Of a DNA stretch of 14,009 nucleotides, positions 1 to 6,979 are shown in pieces. Origin of the DNA: Stephanodiscus triporus (lineage: Eukaryota; Bacillariophyta; Thalassiosirophyceae; Thalassiosirales; Thalassiosiraceae); NCBI GenBank assembly GCA_036939755.1, contig JALLAZ010000563.1, forward strand, positions 1 to 14,009, given 5' to 3'. Position numbers and translations under genes: made by a program. A model generated the notes under the pieces. That model searched no databases, was not told where the DNA came from, and worked only from the letters and a program-made list of their open reading frames with translations. The stretch's first letter is position 1; each line of letters begins with the position of its first letter.

Positions 1-18
1 TTCTCACAATTGTGAGAA
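1..18. repeat. Perfect 18-bp palindrome
   Basis: TTCTCACAATTGTGAGAA equals its own reverse complement. It lies at the very edge of the window, so it may be part of a longer inverted repeat. It resembles half-sites of bacterial operators only by chance, because the context is eukaryotic. Confidence 0.85.
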
Positions 19-100
19 AAGACACTTCGTACCTTCTGGAACCATCTCAATGTGAAACGAAAAATTAGAAATCTAATAGATCGATTAAATGTATCTCAAA

Positions 101-118
101 AGTTGATCTAGATCAACT
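101..118. repeat. Perfect 18-bp palindrome
   Basis: AGTTGATCTAGATCAACT equals its own reverse complement, and the next bases out (A and A) do not pair. It could be a protein-binding site or the remnant of an excised or inverted element. No function can be assigned. Confidence 0.85.
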
Positions 119-207
119 AAGTGGATCTAGTAAAATATTAGATCAACTCAAACGTATCGCGTAAAACTAAGTCGAACTTAGAAGCACCACGTTTTGGTCA
201 GTAACAT

Positions 208-821
208 TTAAAGTTTTTTAGATCCACTAAAGGCTTTTGTGAGGAATAGTCTGGCAAGGAAGGTCATGGACTGCGACGTTGACTTAATGTCGTTGGCTGA
301 TGCAGACGTGGGAGTGGTGTACCTCACATGCCACATTCCCAGCACGTCCTTGTAATGTTCGAAGCTGATGAATCGTATAGCCATCTTCTTGGGTATAATC
401 CCCGTGTACACCACCGTGAGTCCTTGATACAGAGCCGTAGGACCCTGGCGCTGCATTATGTGCCTGACAGTCCCGAAGATGCCATCGACACTGCCGCCTG
501 TACCACTAGCAACAATTTTGAGTGAGGCTGCAGTGGAATAGGTCACGGCAGCGGTGGGAAGGGGCAGGACTCGATGTCTCCATCTCTTCCATCCCACGAC
601 AAAATTGGTATTGCCGAGAGCAAGAGACACCCTGTCCTTTGGGAAACTCCCCAACATTGAAGGACGGATGACTCCGGTCAGCTGCATCCTTGTCTTGATG
701 GTGTTGAGAGGATGGCATACCAAAGATTCGGCGAATCCTGCCGTACCCCTGGCGAGAAGATGCTGGAAAGGTGAGATTTTTTCTTGTTCTCCACTGTGTT
801 AACGTTGGCTTCGGAACTCAT
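208..821 (-). pseudogene. Mitochondrial carrier fragment (succinate/fumarate-type), degraded
   Basis: The reading frame encodes the first of the three repeats of a mitochondrial solute carrier. HLLARGTAGFAESLVCHP leads into PLNTIKTRMQL, the carrier signature P-x-[D/E]-x-x-[K/R]. Further on, ALYQGL and GIIPKKMAIRF closely resemble the yeast succinate/fumarate carrier Sfc1 (ALYKGL, GIIPKMAIRF). Carriers are about 300 residues of inner-membrane protein; only about 190 codons are open here, and about 50 of them form an insert between the signature and the matrix helix. Signs of decay: signature Asp is Asn, the usual Gly in LLAGG is Arg, there is an extra Lys in PKKMAIRF, and a second repeat starts (TFLARLF..LTKAF) but ends at a stop with bases missing. 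An ATG at 819-821 opens a plausible N-terminus (MSSEANVNT) but is out of frame unless a 1-nt change in the A run near 778-783 or a very short intron (acceptor CAG at 763-765) is allowed. Repeats 2 and 3 are absent. Confidence 0.8.
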
Positions 822-1401
822 GATAATTGCTTTCTATCTGGCATTTATTGGTGGTTCAGATGTCCTTTGCTTGCAATATAAGGTCAATGATGATGGGTTC
901 GGTTTATGGGAGGATAACACTGGCGGGGTGAGTCAGAGCTTGTCAAGCAGGATCACAAGCAAGATGTCTTCTGACTGGACCCAAGAACAAGTGTGACCAA
1001 TAAAAAATCTCAACGAACCGCCCAACTAAAGTGGAGTGGTATGCAGCGGCTGTCAATTATATTTTTAAATCAACGCAACCCTGAACAATGTGATCCAGCA
1101 CTGTCATTGTTCCCACTTCGATTCAGGTCAGTCACACCAAGACCTTGCTTGTCGGGGGCACGCCACCTGCCAGCTCCCACTTCCTTCAAAGGCGCCTGTT
1201 GATTGATGGCAATCCAACTGTGACCACGCAAAAATAAGTGCTACCGCTCTTGTACTTGCATTGCATCAGAAATGGAGAGATTGAGGTCATAAAAAGACAA
1301 AGCAGGAAGAGCAATACAAATTAAAGTTGAATATGCACAACACTGACTAAGTCAATCTACTGGACAGCCAACATCAATTTCATTAGAAAGAGCAATCTGA
1401 G
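822..1401. other. Intergenic, no gene seen
   Basis: These 580 bases lie between two divergently oriented genes. They have stops in all frames and no protein similarity I recognise. They should contain the promoter of the plus-strand gene at 1402. An in-frame TAG at 1384-1386 fixes the upstream limit of that gene's reading frame. Confidence 0.5.
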
Positions 1402-2163
1402 ATGTTCACAGCCTTAGTCAGAGCCACCCCTTGTGCCAGGGTATGTTTCTCCTCAGCAAACATGAGTTCTGCTACCAATAAAATTAAAGTGATGACTTCA
1501 GGCGCGTCCACCGCGGCATTTATTGAGCTGGTACCGCAAATCGAAGTGTTGACTAAGACAAGAATTGTCACCATGGCAACTTCCATTGGTATGGGCAAAA
1601 TGTCCATTCCCAATTGGCTCAAGCACAGGGAAGAGGTCAGGGTGATCATTGTTGCTGATGCCGTGCTCAAAGGATTTATCAAGGATGGCCTGGTATTGGC
1701 TAAGAGTTACACCCCGCTGGTGCACTCGTCAGTCGGCATGGCCATGCGTGCTGATGCTCTGAAGCCAGACATCAGCTTGGTAGATGCGCTCAGGCAGACG
1801 CTCCTGCAAGACGAGTCAATTGCATACTCTGCCAGCGTTAGTGGTCAGCATTTAACCCAAGAACTCTATCAGCGTCTAGGCATTGCTGATGAGGTGATGG
1901 GAAAGAGTCGGCTAATAGGTGGTGGCGAGCGTGTGGGCGCCGTAATTGCAAGAGGTGAAGCTGAGATTGGATTTCAGCAGATGAGTGAGCTGCTGCCCGT
2001 GCCCGGCATCGCCTACATGACTCCTCTGCCTTTGGAAGCTCAGAAGGTGTCAACGTTCTCTGCCGGTATTGGAAAAGGCACAACTAATCCTGTCCTGGCT
2101 CAGGCGGTATCTCATTCCAAGCTTCACCAGCTGCCGCCGCCGCCATCACTAGGAGCGGTTTAG
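1402..2163 (+). CDS. Molybdate-type periplasmic binding protein homologue of bacterial origin
   Basis: The 253-codon intronless frame matches, along its length, bacterial substrate-binding proteins of the ModA/PBP-like class. It begins IKVMTSGASTAAFIELVPQ (usual start of the mature domain). KPDISLVDALRQTLL, ESIAYSASVSG, YQRLGIADEV, GERVGAVIARGEAEIGFQQ and SELLPVPGIAYMTPLP follow in the family's normal order. The usual GGAPDSIP...GEPADVVI stretch is strongly altered (SIGMGKMSIPNW...REEVRVII), so ligand binding may be changed or lost. Instead of a bacterial lipobox or Sec signal, the first 23 residues are acid-free with Arg at 7 and 13 (ARVCFSSANMSS), which suggests a mitochondrial presequence; this is inference. 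The start is the first ATG after an in-frame TAG 15 nt upstream, with G at -3. The frame ends in a low-complexity tail (HQLPPPPSLGAV). The next frame from about 2112 encodes FQASPAAAAAITRSGLE, the normal family C-terminus, so a 1-nt loss near 2109 is likely. It may be a recent pseudogene or a functional gene with a changed end. Confidence 0.7.
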   Translation: MFTALVRATPCARVCFSSANMSSATNKIKVMTSGASTAAFIELVPQIEVLTKTRIVTMATSIGMGKMSIPNWLKHREEVRVIIVADAVLKGFIKDGLVLAKSYTPLVHSSVGMAMRADALKPDISLVDALRQTLLQDESIAYSASVSGQHLTQELYQRLGIADEVMGKSRLIGGGERVGAVIARGEAEIGFQQMSELLPVPGIAYMTPLPLEAQKVSTFSAGIGKGTTNPVLAQAVSHSKLHQLPPPPSLGAV

Positions 2164-2165
2164 AG
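2112..2165 (+). pseudogene. Displaced C-terminal segment of the binding-protein gene
   Basis: Read one base out of frame from the gene above, this segment encodes ASPAAAAAITRSGLE. Bacterial relatives typically end with ASPAAAPAI..(S/T)GLEP. The family stop is not found straight after GLE; the displaced frame runs on to a TGA near 2263-2265. This supports a small frameshift rather than a natural new C-terminus. Confidence 0.7.
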
Positions 2166-2889
2166 TGCACAGGGAGGTCACCATCACTCTGGGATCCTCT
2201 TACCCTCCCCACCTCCTACCTCTCTGCATGGCAGGGACGTCTAGCTGGGAACAATATAGCGGCATGAGTTGCCTGTCAAAGAGTTTTTGGTTTGCCACTT
2301 CATTATTATTGCTGCACCTGTAAACTTGTCGATGAGCCCTTGGCAGCCAATATCTTCTTGGGTAGTGGGTAAAGTAAAAATTTTAGCTGTAAAATGAATC
2401 TGAGACAATTCCTACTATCATGTGTAGTCATTGATTACGACCTTCCATAATGTGCATCTGCCATTATGAACATATCCCCAATGTGGCTACAGTTGTAGGG
2501 GGGGGACAGGAAAACACCAACAGTAAAGCTTTTTGTAAGGATTGCCTTTTTATTTGTAAATACAAACATTAATAAAATCCATAGACTAACATTGGCTGGC
2601 AAATTGTGGGATGATGATGAGTTACTCATATAGTATGAGACCACTTTTTTACCTTCATAAAGTTGTAGTTTCTTTGCCAATTTTGGCCACCTCAGCCAGC
2701 CAAAGATAACACCAACTAGCTGAGCTCCTTGGCTAGTTACAACACTGCCATTTCACATTTGAATGAAGCTCATCGCATCAATGAGCTGAGTAGAGGGTCT
2801 GTTTTGTGTCTTGATTTTGTTAGATAGTTTTTAAGTAGTAAAAAAGTGCAATAGTTGCTAGCTAAAATTAGTTGTGGTTGTGTGTTGTG
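2164..2889. other. Intergenic, no gene seen
   Basis: No recognisable protein is encoded on either strand. There is a G run (about 2498-2504) and a small hairpin-capable inverted repeat (AACTAGC ... GCTAGTT, about 2715-2737). The stretch separates the binding-protein gene from the inverted-repeat element and would include the gene's 3' UTR. Confidence 0.45.
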
Positions 2890-2904
2890 CTTAGCTGGGA
2901 ATGT
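2890..2904 (+). repeat. Left terminal inverted repeat (15 bp)
   Basis: CTTAGCTGGGAATGT pairs exactly with 3992-4006. Counting ends at GCTGGG leaves an 11-bp terminal repeat with flanking TA. Confidence 0.75.
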
Positions 2905-2917
2905 TGGCAACATGTCG
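2901..2917 (+). repeat. Left subterminal repeat
   Basis: ATGTTGGCAACATGTCG has an exact inverted partner at 3915-3931. The first 13 bases are nearly self-palindromic. Confidence 0.7.
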
Positions 2918-3124
2918 CCGAAATGTCGCCGACACGAGAAAATGTCACCAATTTTGAGCCGACATGCCTATTTTGGCCGACACAAGACATGCTTTTAAGT
3001 ACTTTTTTGTGTCGGGGTAAGTCTGTACATAGGTACGAACATACACTCCCCACATACATATTCCTATGTAAAAAATCGACTCTTTCTGTTTTTGACAACA
3101 ACATTCACCCAACAACAATCAAGT

Positions 3125-3600
3125 GCCGGCGCCACCTCTCCTCTCGTCGTGCTTTGGTCTTTGGTATATTACCTCCCCCCTCTCCCCACTCCTCTCTCCC
3201 CACTCCTCTCTCCGCACTCACGTCTCTCCTCTCGTCCCCTCTCCATCTTGTTGGGATTGTTGTCGTGTTGTCTCATCGTCATGGCGTCTTGCCACGTTGT
3301 GCTGCATCGTCGCGTCTTGTCTCGTCGTCTCGTCGCGTATCGTCTTGTTGCTTATTGTCTCGTCTCTTTGCTGCATCGTCGCCTCTTGCTGCGCCCGCTT
3401 TTTTTGGCTGGTTGTAGTGTAGTTCCTTTATATCTTGTTGTCGCATTCCCTGTCGCTTCTCCTCGCACATCCTTGTGTCCGTGTTTCATCTCGTCATTGC
3501 ATTCCATCTCGTTGTCGCGTCATGTTTGTTTTCGTCATTGCGATGCGTCTCGTTGTTGAAATGCATCTCGTCTCACCGCCACGTCGCATTGCATTACTGC
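3125..3600 (+). repeat. Pyrimidine-rich low-complexity core with CGTCTCGTCG-type words
   Basis: The plus strand is dominated by C and T, with many TCGTC/CTCGT words and a longer direct repeat GCTGCATCGTCGC at 3301-3313 and 3370-3382. Several long open frames here encode Ser/Leu/Arg-rich or Cys-rich peptides in multiple frames at once, which is what low-complexity DNA gives by chance. I do not treat them as genes. Confidence 0.7.
3180..3220 (+). repeat. 14-bp tandem repeat, about 3 copies
   Basis: CTCTCCCCACTCCT occurs twice in tandem (3180-3193 and 3194-3207), followed by a third copy with a C-to-G change and an altered end (3208-3220). It lies inside the pyrimidine-rich core of the inverted-repeat element. 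Confidence 0.8.
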
Positions 3601-3645
3601 GCCTAGTTTAGCTAGTTGATTGTCATGTTAGCCTCCTCCCTCGGC

Positions 3646-3725
3646 ATTGATAACACCATTGTCAACACCGTCATCACCGTCGTCGTCACCGTTGTCGACA
3701 CCTTCAACATCATCAACGCCTTCTT
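3646..3725 (+). repeat. Trinucleotide-like ATC/GTC/ACC tract
   Basis: An imperfect run of ACC, GTC, ATC and CAACACC words, still inside the inverted-repeat element. It lacks purity, so it is a decayed simple repeat. Confidence 0.5.
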
Positions 3726-3914
3726 CGCTCCGCTGTCACCAAAGGCCTTCAACGGCCGCTCAACACGCCTCTCAAAACACCCCTGCACCACTGTCATTTG
3801 ATTGTTGTGTGACTTTTTTGCGGATGGTGCCGACATGTCAGCAACCAACAAAATGTCCTGTCATGTCCGCACCTCTGGCGACATGTTTCGTCACAATGTC
3901 GGCTGCATGTTGTA

Positions 3915-3931
3915 CGACATGTTGCCAACAT
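3915..3931 (-). repeat. Right subterminal repeat
   Basis: CGACATGTTGCCAACAT is the exact reverse complement of 2901-2917, set further from the end than its left partner. Confidence 0.7.
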
Positions 3932-3991
3932 GTCCGACCCGACATTGCAAGTCTGACGTTTGGGGCCTCTGGCCGTCATGGCCGACGCGTG

Positions 3992-4006
3992 ACATTCCCA
4001 GCTAAG
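3992..4006 (-). repeat. Right terminal inverted repeat (15 bp)
   Basis: ACATTCCCAGCTAAG is the exact reverse complement of 2890-2904. Confidence 0.75.
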
Positions 4007-4732
4007 ATGGGGTAGCCACTAAGTGAGAACTTGAAAAGCACACCGCAGGAGCAGTGGAGATAAACAGTATCAGAGTGTAGTTGCTGTTGGGCCTGATCTG
4101 CGGTGATCGACGCCTGGTGTTTTTGGGGACTTCGGCACGGGGGCACCCAGTACTTGTTCAGTTCTTTTGCTTTCTTGGTGTGGAAGTACTACTTGCATTG
4201 ATGGCGGCGGCGGGGGGAAGTTGCTGGTTTTGGTTGTCTGATGGGGTACGGCAAAACGATCGTTGGTCTGAATTTAAATTTAATTGTGCGAGAAATTTTC
4301 TGAAGTCGGATGCATCGCCAACAACAATGCAGGTTCAAATCGCTGGCGTGGTAGGTGGCGCCCATGTCGAGGGGGATGTGGGGCAAATGCCTATGCAGCG
4401 GCGATGCTAGCTTTGGAGGGGCACTGGTCGGGTTGACGCCAGCGGCAACGGGGGTCGGTTGGGGAGGAAAATATTATCCGCAGCGGTGTTGATGGCGGTG
4501 GAGGAAGGCTGGCGCCAGAGTAGCAAGCTTCTAAGGAGGCGATTTTTAATCGTTTTAAGAGCAGTTTTATTGAAAGTCCTACATAGAACGCAGTATGTTG
4601 TTGTGTATGTATGTAGGAGATACTAAATTCGTCTTGACCCCCTAACCGGAAAGTATATGGAAGGCAGACAATTAGGTGTAGCTGAATACTGTGTTTGGAC
4701 TAGAGGATGGCCCTCAAGTAAAGTTCCTCTCA
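4007..4732. other. Intergenic / probable transposon 5' flank, no gene seen
   Basis: This G-rich stretch precedes the MULE relic. It contains open frames of up to about 109 codons that resemble nothing I know. It may hold the 5' part of the MULE element, but I found no convincing inverted partner of the sequence downstream of the relic. Confidence 0.4.
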
Positions 4733-6116
4733 CTGGCATACTGTTTGCGACTTCAAGCAGCAACTGCTCCTTCAACACGCCGTGCAGGCTGATGGTGCAC
4801 ATTCTTTGTTTGGCAAGTACACACTGTTTTCTGCATATGCCTCAACAGCAAATGATAACATGTCTCCTCTTGCATTTGGTCTCTTATTTGGGAATGAGGA
4901 CACAAAGAACTGGTTGAACTTTTGGAATTTTGTCATGAGAGTTCACCCTTCTATTGATTCCCATCTGATAGCCATCCTGACTGACTAGGACAAGGGATCC
5001 ATTGCTGCAGTTGAGCAGGAGGTACCAAGCACAGCTCAATTCCGTTGCTCCTTCCATCAGCATCAGAATATTATAAAACCTTGGGTGGTGGCAAGGGAGC
5101 AACTCCAATGATGGCTTTGTGGTTATGCAGCCTCCTCTGTGGATGTCATTCTATGGCCCAGCTGGAAGCCAACAAGGCCAAATACTACCCTGAAATGCAT
5201 CCTACCGCTCTCCGCTCATAACTATCTCACAAAGTTGGAAGACAAGCATCAGTATCCTGCTGCAAGATTTAATATGGGTGAGGATATCTGCATGTACAGC
5301 AAATCCGTGTCTTTGGGGGTGAAATCGATGAACAGAGCTAACAGTGTTGCTAGACAAAGGACGGCAATTGATGTTCTTAATGCAACGATCCTACTTTAAA
5401 GTTGGAGGGGACTCGATTTGAATTCTACAAGCAGAAAGCATGGAGTCGGGAAGAGATACTGACAAGTTGTGGCATGGAGCTAATGGAGGAGGCCTTCCAG
5501 GGTGTTAATCTAAGGGAATATCCATATCGGCTGAACACAATGAATTGTGACACTTTCCACAGAATCAGTGAGAGGAATGACTTTGACAAACAAATTCATG
5601 GTTATTATTCCAGTTCAGGAAACAAAGGGGACGTGACTTGGAATGTGCACCTGTGGAAAGCCAAAGACAGATGGAGTCCCTAGCAGGCACATGATGGTTG
5701 TTATGATGTCGTCGAAGATCGAAGGCTTAACCAGGATACACACAATGCTGTATTGGTGGACAACTGTGCACTGGCAAGTCCAGTAAGTGATGAAGGGGAA
5801 CTGCCAAATTGACATCACATTAAATAAAGTGACAACAAGTACCAGAGCAGACAAAAAGTTGCGCTATTGTCCCTCATGGGTGGCTGCAAAGAAGAAGGGA
5901 CAGCCCAAGGGGAATGTCTGTGAAAAGAGTCTGGTTGATCTCATTGAGGAATCGGCAAAGAAGAAGTGAACTAGAAGGACAAGGCTCTACTGCAAAATCT
6001 GCCACAAGTACAATCACAACATGGTGGAATGCTTTCAAAACACTGCAAATCAACAGAGAACATTAGAGGAGGGGATGGAAGAGTTGGGTGAGGATGGTGA
6101 GAAAGGGAAGGCATGA
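4733..6116 (+). pseudogene. Mutator-like (MULE) transposase relic
   Basis: Homology can be followed through shifting frames. The frame near 4733-5076 has ADGAHSLFGKYTLFSAY, then MSPLAFGLLFGNEDTKNW and HLIAILTD-stop-DKGSIAAV. This is the MULE transposase domain, with the first catalytic Asp in ADGAH and the second in ILTD. A 1-nt-type shift near 5077 leads to GGGKGATPMMALW and AQLEANKAKYYPEMHP. A shift near 5215 leads to YLTKLEDKHQYPAAR, ending at a stop. A shift in a T run near 5395 leads to LKLEGTRFEFYKQKAW. A last shift near 5640 gives CTCGKPKTDGVPSRHM at 5646-5693, a SWIM zinc finger (CxC..CxH) whose third Cys is Ser. After stops at 5784 and 5967 come Lys-rich CPSWVAAKKKGQPKG and a CX2CX4HX4C zinc knuckle (5991-6032). 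The three stops are TAG 4986, TAA 5784 and TGA 5967; the TAA lies in a GTAAGT that could be an intron donor. The gene cannot make an active enzyme. Confidence 0.85.
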
Positions 6117-6187
6117 GTCTGCTGAATCTGAATGCACATCGACGCTCCTAGAGATATAGACAGACGTGCGATTCGGAGTTCTATTGG

Positions 6188-6592
6188 GGTGATATTTCTA
6201 TGGTATTTTATGTCAAGTGTGAGATTTGAACTTAATAATACAGCAGGTATGATATTTTAAGTGGCTATTGCGCAATGTGTGATATTTCACTAGCTAGATT
6301 CACAGGTGTGATATATTTTAGCTCCCAGAAAAAATCGTACAGTTTTGGGTTAAAAAAACAAGTGGATACAATGACATGCGTGATATGCAACAGGCGATAT
6401 AAAACGGGTGTGACATTTAAACAGGTATGAACACCAAAGTGTGATATTTTAACTAATCAAAACACAGCGTGTGTGTCAAGGACAAATTTTAGACATCAGT
6501 GTGATAACACAGGCTTCACTTGAACAAAGGTGTGTAAGTGATGGCAGCGAATCTAAAAGTGAAAATTCCACCAGGGATTAAAGTGTGATATT
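6188..6592 (+). repeat. Irregular array of GTGTGATATTTT-like motifs
   Basis: GTGTGATAT occurs exactly at 6277, 6306, 6439 and 6583. GTGTGATA is at 6499. Variants are at 6188 (GGTGATATTT), 6217 (GTGTGAGATTT), 6247 (GTATGATATTTT), 6378 (GCGTGATAT) and 6408 (GTGTGACATTT). All copies share one orientation, at 20 to 85 bp spacing, often followed by TTTA. The array begins about 70 bp after the MULE relic and ends about 390 bp before the clathrin stop. It could be a subterminal binding-site array of the MULE or an independent diverged satellite. It is not coding. Confidence 0.7.
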
Positions 6593-6979
6593 CTACCTGT
6601 CCGACCATATTTTACCTATTTTCCCCTATTATTAATAACTTACAACTCTTCCTCAATATCAATCTGTATCTATCTTCCTTCGCGCTGTTCGCAAGATTTG
6701 CAAGCAAATACCACACTTCCATATTTCTGCTTTTGACAACTTCATGACTCATGGATTTTCCATGAAAATTCAACAGAATCCCTACTACTATTGTAAAGGG
6801 TTACTACTCCTGATATGTTTATCATGGGTAATGACTTCCATCATGAGGCATCGATCAGTGTGAGGAATGTCACATCTTACAGTCATGAATATGGTATTTT
6901 CGGCTGCCACAGACATGGCCTAAGAATTATCGTACACAACATTTCTGCATCCCTCACGCAACATGCTGCACAGAAAAAT
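6593..6979. other. Clathrin 3' flank, no gene seen
   Basis: This stretch lies downstream of the clathrin stop on the minus strand and should hold its 3' UTR and polyadenylation site. I see no AATAAA on the minus strand here. A small hairpin (CATGG-ATTTT-CCATG, 6750-6764) is present. A 94-codon plus-strand frame overlaps the clathrin end antisense and has no recognisable similarity. Confidence 0.45.

Larger units (their letters stand above)
1..207. other. AT-rich non-coding stretch with palindromes
   Basis: No coding sequence is recognisable here. The stretch is AT-rich and built from recurring GATC-containing words such as GATCAACT and GTGGATCTA. The word AGTGGATCTA at 120-129 recurs inverted as TAGATCCACT at 219-228, next to the point where the neighbouring carrier pseudogene loses homology. 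This fits an insertion or rearrangement that replaced the rest of the carrier gene, but I cannot define an element with both ends. Confidence 0.5.
2890..4006. mobile_element. Putative non-autonomous DNA transposon with terminal inverted repeats
   Basis: CTTAGCTGGGAATGT at 2890-2904 is repeated exactly as its reverse complement at 3992-4006, bounding 1,117 bp. Just inside the left end lies ATGTTGGCAACATGTCG (2901-2917), whose exact complement is at 3915-3931. Both subterminal zones are rich in TGTCG/CGACA and ACATGT words, as in the clustered transposase-binding sites of DNA transposons. If the element starts at GCTGGG, both flanks carry TA, compatible with a TA target duplication; no longer duplication is seen. 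There is no transposase inside; the core is pyrimidine-rich low-complexity DNA. The superfamily cannot be assigned. The right end has about 70 extra bases between the terminal and subterminal repeats, so the copy is degenerate or the terminal repeat is composite. Confidence 0.65.

Noticed and set aside
1..18. Bacterial lac-type operator
   Set aside because: The word resembles AATTGTGAG half-sites, but the context is eukaryotic and there is no bacterial promoter or gene beside it.
304..326. Intron donor GTGAGG after GMWH in the carrier fragment
   Set aside because: A 57-nt intron ending at CGTCGCAG is possible, but its removal does not restore the missing parts of repeats 2 and 3, and the stretch reads plausibly as a loop. 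It is left unassigned.
3092..3559. Long open frames of 99 to 181 codons in 2872-3559
   Set aside because: They overlap in several frames within CT-rich repeats, give biased Ser/Leu/Arg/Cys peptides and match no family. Low-complexity DNA explains them.
4081..4410. 109-codon frame before the MULE relic
   Set aside because: It has no ATG at its beginning (TTG), no recognisable motif, and lies in transposon flank. It is not supported as a gene.
6188..6592. Tandem satellite with fixed period
   Set aside because: Spacing between motif copies varies from about 20 to 85 bp, so it is an irregular motif cluster and not a simple tandem repeat.
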